64,000 nt of DNA, from the NCBI GenBank assembly GCA_012514145.1, contig JAAZAV010000021.1:1-64000 (forward strand). The letters are read 5' to 3'. Source of the DNA: Clostridiales bacterium (GTDB lineage: Bacteria > Bacillota > Clostridia > Oscillospirales > CAG-272). Under the pieces are notes generated by a model. It saw only the letters and a program-made list of their open reading frames with translations. It had not been told where the DNA came from and searched no databases. Both the position numbers and the translations under genes were made by a program. How positions within the stretch are numbered: the stretch's first letter is position 1; each line of letters opens with the position of its first letter. Positions 26,228 to 34,928 of the stretch are shown here, in pieces.

Positions 26228-28354
26228 ATGCCTATTACATACAATTCCAATCACAAGATGCTTGTCATACGCACCGAAAAATCAGCGTATGCAGTTCAGG
26301 TCAATCCCGACGGTTATCTTTCCAACCTGTACTGGGGACCGATGATTTCCCGGGATAACGATTTCCCTGTTAGCGATGTGCGTTACGGAAGATGCGGCGC
26401 TCGTATTTCGGCTCGCAGAATTCGTGAGGAGTACTCCTGTTGGGGCGGAATATTCTCGGAGGAGCCGTGCATTAAGGTTCTTTATCCCGATAATGTCCGG
26501 GATGTAGAGGCGGTATATGTCTCCCACAGTATTTCCGAGGATAAAATGTCCGCTGTGATAACGCTTAAAGATATCGCCTACGACCTGTATATAGACCTCT
26601 GCTACAGGATATACACTGGTTTAGATATTATAGACCGTCACGCGGTTATCCGCAACGGAATGGACAAGCCGGTCAAGCTGGAGAATGCCGCTTCTGCCGT
26701 GTGGTATATGCCTGATGATCTTATCGATTACCGCCTGACCTATATGACAAGCCGCTGGGGACGCGAGTACGATATACAGCGTATTGAGGTTCCCACCGGC
26801 GGCAAGTTCGTAATCGACTCCCGCAGCGGCGTCTCCAATTCACACATGTATCCATACTTCGGTCTTGATGAGGGAAGCGCCACCGAGCGCGACGGTAAAT
26901 ACTGGTTCGGCACTCTGCAGTGGAGCGTTAATCATAAAATCACCGTTGAAAACGATGATTTTATCGGTATCACCCGTGTCACCGGCGGTATCAACGACTT
27001 TGATTTCGACTGGCAGCTTGACCCCGGCTGTGAATTCGAGACCCCGATATTCACCTGCGGTTTCACCGAACGCGGCTTCGGCGGCGCTTCAAGAATGCTT
27101 CACGACTATCAGCGGCTTTACATAAATCCCCGCGCATACGCAGAAAAGCCTCTGCCGGTTATTTATAACAGCTGGTGCGCCTTTGAATTCGATGTGGATG
27201 CCGCCAAAATCGGTGAGCTCGCCGAGATTGCCGCGAAAATCGGCGTAGAGCTTTTCGTAATCGATGACGGATGGTTCGGTACGCGTACCAGCGACAAGGC
27301 GGGACTTGGCGACTGGTATCCCGACCCCAACCGTTTCCCAGAGGGGCTGGGACCTGTCATCAAGCAGGTCAACGACCTGGGCATGATGTTCGGCATATGG
27401 GTGGAGCCCGAAATGGTTAACCCCGATTCTGAGCTTTATCGCGCACATCCCGACTGGGTTATTTCTTTCCCGACCCGAAACCGAGAGCTTTCTCGTTCAC
27501 AGTGTATACTCAATATCGCACGCGACGATGTGAAGGAATTCATTATCGGTTTCCTCGATAAGCTGCTGTCGGAAAACAATATCGGCTATCTTAAATGGGA
27601 TATGAACCGTTTCGTATCTCAGCCCGGATGGGACAGCGTTCCGGAGTGCAGACAGCGCGGTTTCTGGTACACCTACGGCAAAAATCTGCACGACATCTTC
27701 AGATATATAAACGAGAAATTCCCGGATGTCATTGTCGAGAACTGCGCCTCGGGCGGGCTGCGGGCTGATCTGGCTATGACCAACTACTGTTCGCGGCTCA
27801 ACCGTTCCGACAACCAGGATCCGCTGGACGAGCTATATCTGCACGAAGGTTTTACATATGTCAACCGTTCCCGTTCCGCAGGCGGTGCAGGCCATATCGG
27901 CGCCGACGGCTACGGAATCAACCGCCGTTTCGCGCCTCTGGAATACCGTGCGCGTATCGGCATGATGGGTTCCCTCGGCATGAGCCTTGATCTGCGCAAG
28001 TGCGACGAGGAGAGACTGGCAAAACTCACTGAATTTGTCCGCATAGACAAGGAACTGCGCCAAACGGTTCAGACCGGCGACCTTTACCGCCTTGTGTCGG
28101 CAAGAGAGGACGATTACTGCGCATATGAGTTTGTTTCCCGTGACGGCAGCGAGGCGGTTGTCTTTATCTTCGGCAAAAGCATGAACTATCAGCGCTCTTT
28201 CCCGCGGCTTAAGCTGGACGGGTTAGACCCGGCCGCCGAATACTCGATCGAAGGATACCGCGACATGTCAGGTGAAGGACTTATGAATATCGGGCTTAGG
28301 TTCTCTCTCCGAGGCGACTTTGACAGCAAGCTTATACGAATCAAAAGGAAGTGA
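26228..28354 (+). CDS. Alpha-galactosidase, GH36
   Basis: This 708-residue cytoplasmic enzyme hydrolyses terminal alpha-galactosides such as those of raffinose-type sugars or galactomannan fragments. GH36 features are an N-terminal beta-sandwich (to about 320), the barrel start PVIYNSWCAFEF, IDDGWFGTRTSD, IWVEPEMVNPDS, nucleophile Asp458 in YLKWDMNR and acid/base Asp528 in NRSDNQDP, where most relatives have SDNTD. The C-terminal beta domain is present and the length matches bacterial AgaA/RafA-type enzymes. The ATG at 26228 follows AAAGGAG and lies 11 bases after the tandem glycosidase. It supports a galactose-containing substrate for the whole operon. Confidence 0.95.
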   Translation: MPITYNSNHKMLVIRTEKSAYAVQVNPDGYLSNLYWGPMISRDNDFPVSDVRYGRCGARISARRIREEYSCWGGIFSEEPCIKVLYPDNVRDVEAVYVSHSISEDKMSAVITLKDIAYDLYIDLCYRIYTGLDIIDRHAVIRNGMDKPVKLENAASAVWYMPDDLIDYRLTYMTSRWGREYDIQRIEVPTGGKFVIDSRSGVSNSHMYPYFGLDEGSATERDGKYWFGTLQWSVNHKITVENDDFIGITRVTGGINDFDFDWQLDPGCEFETPIFTCGFTERGFGGASRMLHDYQRLYINPRAYAEKPLPVIYNSWCAFEFDVDAAKIGELAEIAAKIGVELFVIDDGWFGTRTSDKAGLGDWYPDPNRFPEGLGPVIKQVNDLGMMFGIWVEPEMVNPDSELYRAHPDWVISFPTRNRELSRSQCILNIARDDVKEFIIGFLDKLLSENNIGYLKWDMNRFVSQPGWDSVPECRQRGFWYTYGKNLHDIFRYINEKFPDVIVENCASGGLRADLAMTNYCSRLNRSDNQDPLDELYLHEGFTYVNRSRSAGGAGHIGADGYGINRRFAPLEYRARIGMMGSLGMSLDLRKCDEERLAKLTEFVRIDKELRQTVQTGDLYRLVSAREDDYCAYEFVSRDGSEAVVFIFGKSMNYQRSFPRLKLDGLDPAAEYSIEGYRDMSGEGLMNIGLRFSLRGDFDSKLIRIKRK

Positions 28355-28360
28355 TAACGA

Positions 28361-31300
28361 ATGAAAAAGACAGATGTATCATACCAGAAGCTGACTCTGC
28401 CCACATATCTGCCCGGAAAAGCCGAAGAACTGCCCATATTCTTCGAAAGGCGCCCTTATCAGGGAGCCTCCGGAAAACTGTATCCCCTGCCCTATACTAC
28501 CCGCATATCCGACACAAAGCAGGATGTTGACTACAACGCGGCTGTGCTGGAAAATGAGTATATCCGCGTGGAGCTGCTGCCCGAGATAGGCGGAAAGATT
28601 CAGCGTGCATACGACAAAAAGGGCGAATACGACTTCATCTACCACAACAAAGTCATAAAACCTGCGATGATCGGTCTTGCCGGTCCCTGGATATCCGGCG
28701 GCATTGAATTCAACTGGCCGCAGCATCACCGTCCAACCACATTCATGCCGGTAGAAACTGCAATTACAGAGGACGAGAAGGGCGAAAAGACTGTCTGGAT
28801 GGGCGAGACCGAGCCATTGGGACGCATGCGCGGTATGGTCGGCATCTGTGTGCCGGACGGTCGCTCATATGTAATGGCAAAGGTGCGTGTCTACAACCGC
28901 ACGCCGTATACACAGCCCTTTATGTGGTGGGCAAATCTTTCGGTTGAGATCAACAAGGACTATAAAGCTGTGTTCCCGCCTGATGTGGAGTATGTCAACG
29001 ATCATGACAGACGAGCTGTAACCGGCTGGCCTATCAACAACGGTATTTACCGCACTGCACGCCCTTTTGATTATGAACAAGGCACAGACCTGCACGAGAT
29101 ACCCAATGTCCTGGTTGCGTCCTCATTTATGGTTTCAAAGGGTCACAGCGATGCCGACTTCTTATCCGGCTATGACTCCGGGCGGGAGCGCGGCGTTGTA
29201 ACCATAGCCAACCACCACATTTCACCAGGCAAGAAACTCTTTCACTGGGGTTTTTCCGATTTCGGCAAACAGTGGTGCGCCAATCTGACCGACGACGGCA
29301 GCCGATATGTGGAGCTTATGACAGGCTGTTACACAGATAATCAGCCGGACTTCACCTGGATAATGCCCTATGAAACCAAGACTTTTGAGCAATACTGGTA
29401 TCCGATACGCGAGATCGGCGAAATTAAAAACGCTACAATCGACGCAGCGCTTAATGTTGAAATTAAGGATGGCAGACTTAATGTCGGAGTATGTCCCAGC
29501 GGATGCTTTGACAATTGCGCGCTGAAAATAACTCTCGGGAGCGACGAGCTTTACACGGCATCATTCTCAATGACACCAGACAAACCCTTTGTGACATCCA
29601 TTGATGCGGATGGTATTGACGAGTCAAAGCTCACCACCTCGGTATACGCTTATGATGGCAGTCTGCTTGTGTCCTACACCCCACCGGTACGAGGTATTAA
29701 GGAGCCGCCCAAGCCCAGACTTCGCGCGCTCCCGCCGGAGAAAATAGACACGATTGAGGAGCTTTGGCTGAACGGACGGCATCTTGAGCAGTACAAGCAC
29801 TTCGCTTTTGATCCGGAGGATTATTATGCCGAGGCACTTCGCCGTGACCCGGGTGAATCCCGCTGCAACACGGCTATCGGCGGTTTACGCCTCGCTCACG
29901 GACATTTTGAAGAGGCGATAACTTACTTTGACAAGGCGATTGAGCGCCTCACACTGCGCAATTTTAATCCATACGATACCGAAGCTTACTATAAGAAAGG
30001 GCTTGCTCTTCGCTTTCTAGGGCGTTATGACGATGCTTACGATAATTTTGCCTTGGCTGCCTGGAGCAATGATTACCGCACACCCGCATATTATGAATTG
30101 GCAAAGCTTGATATACGCCGCGGTGACACGGCTTCCGCAATTGAGAAACTTGACAAGTCTCTTGAAACCAGCAGCCGTCATGTATTGGCACTGAAACTTA
30201 AGAACGTTTTATCGCCTTCCGCTGAGTTGGCTGCGCTTATTTCAGAGCTTGACCCCCTCTGTTTCGAAAACGGCGGCAAACCGGAATATTTCATAGACGA
30301 AGCCGCCGAACTGTCACACGCAGGTCTGAACGATAAGGCTGCCGAGATTATCCTTTCATCAGAATCAAAATCTCCTCTTTCTTATTACTGGCTTGCCTAC
30401 CTCACAGGTGACCGAGAATACATTAAAGCTGCTGATGCCCTTAGTCCCGCATATTGCTTCCCCTCAAGGCTTGAAGACATCGCGGTGCTGAAATATGCCG
30501 CCTCACCTATGGCAGTCTACTATCTGGGATGTCTGTATTACGACCGCAGTCGCTTCGATGAAGCTGCACAGCTATGGCAGAATACCATTGCGGCGCTTCC
30601 GGATTTCGCACCGGCTTACCGGAATTCCGCGCTGTATTTCTTCGACAAGCGAAAAGATTTCACGGCGTCCCGAATGCTGATGGAGAAGGCTTTTGAACTT
30701 ACTCCGAACAGCGACCGAATATTCTACGAACTGGTTCAGCTGTTGAAAAACACCCACATATCGCTGGATGAACGGCTTTCGCTCCACGAGGAACATGATG
30801 CGCTGTCATTGGCACGCGACGACTGCACAATGGATCGCGCGGGTATATTGACGCAGCTTGGCGAGTATGAAGAAGCTGTACGGCTGCTTGCATCTCATCG
30901 TTTCCATACCTATGAAGGCGGTGAAGGCGGTCTGACACGGCTTCACGCATGGCTGAAGTACTTCATCGGCGTAAATAAGCTCAAAAATGGTGACGCTGGT
31001 GAAGCGATCGAGGTGCTCAAAGAGGGCTTCACATTCCCAGAGTGCTATGGTGAAACCAAGAATTACTTCGCCCAGGAGGAACACCTGAATTACGCCCTGG
31101 GCACGGCTTACGAATCAATCGGCGACACGGAAAAAGCAAGAGAATATTTCACCGCAGCAACCATCGACCATTCGTCTCCGACTTATGTTTCGCTCTGGAA
31201 GGTTCTCTCGCTACGCAAGCTTGGCAGACACCTTGAAGCCGACAATTTGCTGGACGAGATGTCTAATATCGCAGATTCGATAATAGCCAAAAAGAGTATG

Positions 31301-31540
31301 CTTGATTATTTCGGTGTCGGTGCGCCGTCTCCCATGCCCTTTGAAGGCAACTACGAGCTTAATAATGAGGTAAAAGGTCTGAATCTACGCGCTGCCGCTC
31401 TTATCGGTTATGGCAGATATAATGAGGCTGACGAGGCTCTCAGCGCTGCCATGAAACTCTATCCCGACAACTTCGCGAGTTACGCGCTGAATCATCTCTT
31501 TGATTACGGATGTGATTACTGCGATGAGGACGACGATTAA
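28361..31540 (+). CDS. DUF5107 domain protein with TPR repeats
   Basis: This 1059-residue cytoplasmic protein has an N-terminal beta-sandwich of about 420 residues (NEYIRVELLPEIGGKIQRA, GGIEFNWPQHHRPTTF) that matches the DUF5107 family, related in fold to galactose-mutarotase-like and GH-associated sandwiches. From about residue 480 to the end it carries tetratricopeptide repeats (AITYFDKAIERL, YKKGLALRFLGRYDDAYDNF, ALGTAYESIGDTEKAREYF). It ends in an acidic run CDYCDEDDD. The ATG at 28361 follows AGGAAGTGA, which includes the upstream stop. It is the last gene of the operon before a hairpin at 31592. Proteins of this layout are common beside glycosidases, but no activity has been settled to my knowledge. 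An enzyme acting on glycans is plausible. Confidence 0.82.
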   Translation: MKKTDVSYQKLTLPTYLPGKAEELPIFFERRPYQGASGKLYPLPYTTRISDTKQDVDYNAAVLENEYIRVELLPEIGGKIQRAYDKKGEYDFIYHNKVIKPAMIGLAGPWISGGIEFNWPQHHRPTTFMPVETAITEDEKGEKTVWMGETEPLGRMRGMVGICVPDGRSYVMAKVRVYNRTPYTQPFMWWANLSVEINKDYKAVFPPDVEYVNDHDRRAVTGWPINNGIYRTARPFDYEQGTDLHEIPNVLVASSFMVSKGHSDADFLSGYDSGRERGVVTIANHHISPGKKLFHWGFSDFGKQWCANLTDDGSRYVELMTGCYTDNQPDFTWIMPYETKTFEQYWYPIREIGEIKNATIDAALNVEIKDGRLNVGVCPSGCFDNCALKITLGSDELYTASFSMTPDKPFVTSIDADGIDESKLTTSVYAYDGSLLVSYTPPVRGIKEPPKPRLRALPPEKIDTIEELWLNGRHLEQYKHFAFDPEDYYAEALRRDPGESRCNTAIGGLRLAHGHFEEAITYFDKAIERLTLRNFNPYDTEAYYKKGLALRFLGRYDDAYDNFALAAWSNDYRTPAYYELAKLDIRRGDTASAIEKLDKSLETSSRHVLALKLKNVLSPSAELAALISELDPLCFENGGKPEYFIDEAAELSHAGLNDKAAEIILSSESKSPLSYYWLAYLTGDREYIKAADALSPAYCFPSRLEDIAVLKYAASPMAVYYLGCLYYDRSRFDEAAQLWQNTIAALPDFAPAYRNSALYFFDKRKDFTASRMLMEKAFELTPNSDRIFYELVQLLKNTHISLDERLSLHEEHDALSLARDDCTMDRAGILTQLGEYEEAVRLLASHRFHTYEGGEGGLTRLHAWLKYFIGVNKLKNGDAGEAIEVLKEGFTFPECYGETKNYFAQEEHLNYALGTAYESIGDTEKAREYFTAATIDHSSPTYVSLWKVLSLRKLGRHLEADNLLDEMSNIADSIIAKKSMLDYFGVGAPSPMPFEGNYELNNEVKGLNLRAAALIGYGRYNEADEALSAAMKLYPDNFASYALNHLFDYGCDYCDEDDD

Positions 31541-31591
31541 CTTTTGTATGCGGCTGAGGCGCGGCAATATCTTCCTTTCCGAATAACATGC

Positions 31592-31637
31592 ATACAGCGA
31601 TACCGCCGGCAAGTCGCCGCTTTCGGTATCGCTGTAT
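31592..31637 (+). terminator. Terminator hairpin ending the carbohydrate operon
   Basis: A 14-base perfect stem (ATACAGCGATACCG / CGGTATCGCTGTAT) with an 18-base loop lies about 50 bases after the DUF5107-TPR stop. The tail is weakly T-rich (GTCATTTGG). Confidence 0.65.
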
Positions 31638-31668
31638 GTCATTTGGTACAATATTGTTTATTTGTGTG

Positions 31669-31748
31669 TTGTCATCCGGTCTGATATGTTGTAGAATGAA
31701 CTAAAGAATCAGAAAGGACTTTGTATTATGAGTGATATATGGCGTTAA
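31669..31748 (+). promoter_or_regulatory. Promoter and possible leader peptide before the thioesterase gene
   Basis: TTGTCA (31669-31674) and TAGAAT (31692-31697) are 17 bases apart. A site AAAGGA at 31714 is followed by a six-codon frame MSDIWR with stop at 31728-31748. It may be a leader peptide or chance. The remaining roughly 100 bases before the thioesterase show nothing recognisable. Confidence 0.45.
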
Positions 31749-31855
31749 TATATGGATTGTTATATGATAACCGAATCATACATATTTTATAAAATACCGC
31801 CGACCGGATAGTATGTCAATAATAAGTATGAACAAATTTCTAGGATATTGTCAAA

Positions 31856-32341
31856 ATGGATAAATTGAAACTTGAGCCCAAACGGGTCAGCGAATCAAGA
31901 ACCGAGCATGTACAAATCGTTTTGTTTGAATATCTCAATGGATATGACCGTTTGTTCGGTGGAAAACTTGTTGAGTGGATTGACATTGTTGCAGCCGTTG
32001 TGGCGCGCCGTCATTCCAACAGGAATGTCACGACCGCATCAATTGATAATCTTCAGTTTAAAGAACCTGCCTATATAAATGATACGGTTGTACTTCAAGG
32101 CTGTATCACATATACCGGAAATACATCCATGGAGGTTCGCGTGGATACACTGGTCGAGAAACTTACCGGCGAAAAAACGCTTATTAACCGTGCATATCTC
32201 GTACTTGTGGCATTGGATGAAAATGAAAAACCGGTCCAGGTACCGAAGCTCATTCTTGAGACTGACGAAGAAAAGGAAGAATGGCAGGCTGGGGTACGCC
32301 GCAACGAATTAAGAAAACAAAGAAGAATCGAAAAGTATTGA
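31856..32341 (+). CDS. Acyl-CoA thioesterase, YciA/hotdog family
   Basis: This 161-residue hotdog-fold enzyme should hydrolyse acyl-CoA esters in the cytoplasm. The family signature LFGGKLVEWIDIVAAVVARRH places the catalytic Asp43 after the Gly-Gly turn, and the second strand region FKEPAYINDTVVLQG is typical of YciA-type thioesterases. The C-terminus ends in a basic helix (RRNELRKQRRIEKY). The ATG at 31856 follows AGGA by ten bases. It is a single gene. Downstream lies the oppositely oriented tRNA-Pro terminator. Acyl-chain preference cannot be told. Confidence 0.88.
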   Translation: MDKLKLEPKRVSESRTEHVQIVLFEYLNGYDRLFGGKLVEWIDIVAAVVARRHSNRNVTTASIDNLQFKEPAYINDTVVLQGCITYTGNTSMEVRVDTLVEKLTGEKTLINRAYLVLVALDENEKPVQVPKLILETDEEKEEWQAGVRRNELRKQRRIEKY

Positions 32342-32419
32342 TACCCGGATTAATCTCCTGTCTACGGCGATGTTTATGTGCCTGCCGCATTCGATTAAAC
32401 GGCAACATCACAAAAACAG

Positions 32420-32464
32420 AAAAAGCACTGAATTACAAGAAACCCTTGTAAATCAATGCTTTTT
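32420..32464 (-). terminator. Terminator of tRNA-Pro
   Basis: A 20-base near-perfect stem (32420-32439 with 32445-32464) and five-base loop sit directly after the tRNA on the minus strand. The stem ends in a T-run. It can also serve the convergent thioesterase gene. Confidence 0.85.
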
Positions 32465-32465
32465 A

Positions 32466-32541
32466 TGGTCTGAGTGACAAGACTTGAACTTGCGGCCTCT
32501 ACCACCCCAAGGTAGCGCGCTACCAACTGCGCCACACCCAG
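32466..32541 (-). tRNA. tRNA-Pro, anticodon GGG
   Basis: The minus strand folds as a cloverleaf: acceptor CTGGGTG/CACTCAG, D-arm GCGC...GCGC, anticodon arm CTACC-TTGGGGT-GGTAG with anticodon GGG, variable loop, T-arm with TTCAAGT. The discriminator A and CCA end are encoded. This reads proline CCC/CCU codons. Confidence 0.93.
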
Positions 32542-32552
32542 TCACGCATTAT

Positions 32553-32581
32553 ATTATACCACCTGCGAATAATAATGTCAA
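32553..32581 (-). promoter_or_regulatory. Perfect-consensus promoter of tRNA-Pro
   Basis: On the minus strand TTGACA (32581-32576) and TATAAT (32558-32553) are 17 bases apart, eleven bases before the mature tRNA 5' end. Confidence 0.85.
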
Positions 32582-32637
32582 TAGATTTTCTATTTTTAAT
32601 TAAAGACCTTATTTCTAATCTTTGTGGTACGGAACTC

Positions 32638-32701
32638 TGCCGAAGAACTTCGGCATTTAGTTCAAAAGACACTTGAAATGATTACATGTTAAGTGTATAA
32701 T
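32638..32701 (+). promoter_or_regulatory. Promoter of the glycyl radical enzyme gene with upstream palindrome
   Basis: TTGAAA (32673-32678) and TATAAT (32696-32701) are 17 bases apart. A palindrome TGCCGAAG-AA-CTTCGGCA at 32638-32655 lies 17 bases before the -35 box and could be an activator site or a terminator-like hairpin. Confidence 0.65.
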
Positions 32702-32738
32702 CTACAGTGGAAATAGAATTATTAAGGGGTGTAAGGAT

Positions 32739-34859
32739 ATGACTAGGCGATTCGAAGGCGATATTGTTCGCAAAGAGTTGACCGAATACTTCACCAATTA
32801 TGAGCAGCATCCCGAAACTCTCGGTTTTGAGACGGCGAAATACGCTTTACTCCCTGCGGAGATACAGAAGGCAGAAAAAATCAGGCACATCTGTGAAAAT
32901 GCCCGGATCAAGGTGTTCAGATATTTCCCCTTCTGGTCGGAACTGAGTGACGCGCGGGGACGATGGTCATGGGGCGCCGGTACCAACTGGGGATCCGGAA
33001 TCACACCAAATGTCGATCGGGAATTCAACTGGACGGCTGAATATACCGAGAGCATCAAGCCTTATATTGCAGAGGGTCTATTGCATGCCTGGAGTCCTGT
33101 CGGATTTGACCATCACTGTCCCGGCTATGATAACATTCTCAAATCCGGGCTGGAGAGTTTCATAACCGGTCGCAATGAGGTATTTTACAGCGCTGTTGAC
33201 ACAGCAAACAAGGCGCTGCTCGGTCTTTCGGCGCGTTTTGCCGATGAAGCTGCCGGTTTGGCGGAATCCGAATCCGATGAGCTTGCAAAGGCAAATCTTG
33301 AAAGAATATCACGGACTGCTCGATGCGTTCCGGGGTGTGCTCCCTGCACCTTCTATGAGGCGCTGGCGACAATTTTCTTTATCCGAGAGATATACGGCAG
33401 CCTCGAGGCGTACGGCATGAGCACTTTCGGGCATCTCGACCGCATGCTGTTCCCATACTATGAACGCGATATCGCTGCGGGATTGCTGACCCGCGATGAG
33501 GCAAAGCACCTGTTAAATTGCCTTTTCCTTTACACGGAAGTGCGATTTGACAAGGCTAACAGCCAGCACGAGACCTCCACTACCGTGGTTATCGGCGGCT
33601 GTGACGCGAATGGCGACACCGTTTACAACGATGTTACCGACATTATAACCGAAGTGGTTCTGGAGGGCGGATACCACGGCACAAAGCTGCTCTGCAGGCT
33701 GTCTGACCGGCACCCTGATGAGTTTATCATGCGCCTAATCGCGCTTCAGAAGGCGGGAATTCCGACGCTGATGTACTTCTGCGACGATACTATAATCGGT
33801 GCCGAGACATGCTACGGAAAGGATATACACGACGCACGGCTTTATGTTGGCGGCGGCTGCCACGAGATTGTTCTCGCAAACACTGAGGTCAATACCCGCG
33901 CAGATACCTGGATAAGCCTGCCGGGGTTGCTGCTCAAAACTTTGCGAAAGCGTGAATATCTGGATTTCGAGGATTTTTACGGCGCGTACATCGCCGATGT
34001 TAGAGAGTTCCATGACACTATTGCCGTATGCAAGAACCGCAGCGAAGCCTACTGGGCTGACCGTGCGCCGGCTCCGCTCTACTCTTCATCGATTACCGGC
34101 TGTCTGGAAAGCGGCAGGGATGTAAGCCGCGGCGGTGCGAAATACAGCTCGACCACATTGTCTATGACCGGTATAGCAACGACCATTGATTCGCTGTATG
34201 CCGTCAAGTCGGTTGTTTTCGACATGGGTCTGACCGACATGTCCGGGCTCATAGCGGCGCTTGACGCCAACTATAACGGCTTTGATGAACTGCACGCCGA
34301 AATTCTCTACCGGCTACCTAAATTCGGCACAGATTCACCTGAGGTTAACGGATTTGCCGCGAATTTTTTCTCGGATCTTTCCACCGTATCGGGTCAGGAC
34401 AACGCCCGCGGAGGCAAATACTACCCGGGAATCTATCCGCACAACCTGTATCTGACATTGGGTTCGCGCATCGGTGCCACACCCGACGGGCGCCTTGCCA
34501 ATACCACCCTCTCACGCGGGGTGTCCCCCAGCGAATTCATTGAAGTTGACAGTCCGCTCGCTGTGCTCAACAGTCTGTCTCACATCGATTTCACCGCATT
34601 CCCCGAATCACTCTGTCTCGAGCTGACTCTGCCCGAGGACACAGGTGAGGATGTGCTTCTGTCGCTGATACGCGGCTTCCTTGCTGTCGGCGGTTCTTCC
34701 CTGCAGTTCAATCTGCTTGACCGTGAGACGCTTATTGAGGCACGCAGAGAACCTGAGAAGCACAAGGATATAATAGTTCGTGTCTGCGGTTACAGCGAAC
34801 GCTTCTATGTTCTTGCGGACAATGTTAAAGACGAAATAATATCCCGCTCGGTAAGATAG
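32739..34859 (+). CDS. Glycyl radical enzyme (pyruvate formate-lyase superfamily), orphan
   Basis: This 706-residue cytoplasmic oxygen-sensitive enzyme. The C-terminal glycyl radical loop RVCGYSERFY places the radical at Gly684. The active-site cysteine motif is GGGCHE, with Cys374 and Glu376. The C-x-E pattern marks the dehydratase/lyase branch (glycerol, propanediol, choline, hydroxyproline types) and rules out true pyruvate formate-lyase with its Cys-Cys pair. The length is shorter than most dehydratases (about 790-850). The ATG follows AAGGGG by ten bases. No radical-SAM activating enzyme lies in the window, so activation must come from elsewhere. The substrate is unknown. Its own promoter and terminator make it monocistronic. 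Confidence 0.88.
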   Translation: MTRRFEGDIVRKELTEYFTNYEQHPETLGFETAKYALLPAEIQKAEKIRHICENARIKVFRYFPFWSELSDARGRWSWGAGTNWGSGITPNVDREFNWTAEYTESIKPYIAEGLLHAWSPVGFDHHCPGYDNILKSGLESFITGRNEVFYSAVDTANKALLGLSARFADEAAGLAESESDELAKANLERISRTARCVPGCAPCTFYEALATIFFIREIYGSLEAYGMSTFGHLDRMLFPYYERDIAAGLLTRDEAKHLLNCLFLYTEVRFDKANSQHETSTTVVIGGCDANGDTVYNDVTDIITEVVLEGGYHGTKLLCRLSDRHPDEFIMRLIALQKAGIPTLMYFCDDTIIGAETCYGKDIHDARLYVGGGCHEIVLANTEVNTRADTWISLPGLLLKTLRKREYLDFEDFYGAYIADVREFHDTIAVCKNRSEAYWADRAPAPLYSSSITGCLESGRDVSRGGAKYSSTTLSMTGIATTIDSLYAVKSVVFDMGLTDMSGLIAALDANYNGFDELHAEILYRLPKFGTDSPEVNGFAANFFSDLSTVSGQDNARGGKYYPGIYPHNLYLTLGSRIGATPDGRLANTTLSRGVSPSEFIEVDSPLAVLNSLSHIDFTAFPESLCLELTLPEDTGEDVLLSLIRGFLAVGGSSLQFNLLDRETLIEARREPEKHKDIIVRVCGYSERFYVLADNVKDEIISRSVR

Positions 34860-34878
34860 AAAATAACAGTAAAACATC

Positions 34879-34914
34879 CGGCACCGGAAAGGTTGGCAAG
34901 CCCCTCCGGTGCCG
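34879..34914. terminator. Bidirectional terminator
   Basis: A ten-base stem (CGGCACCGGA / TCCGGTGCCG) is followed by TTGTTTT on the plus strand and preceded by AAAAC, lying between convergent genes. Confidence 0.85.
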
Positions 34915-34928
34915 TTGTTTTATATAGG

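Noticed and set aside
32739-34859. Pyruvate formate-lyase (pflB)
   Set aside because: The adjacent Cys-Cys pair of true PFL is absent. The Cys-x-Glu motif points to the dehydratase/lyase branch.
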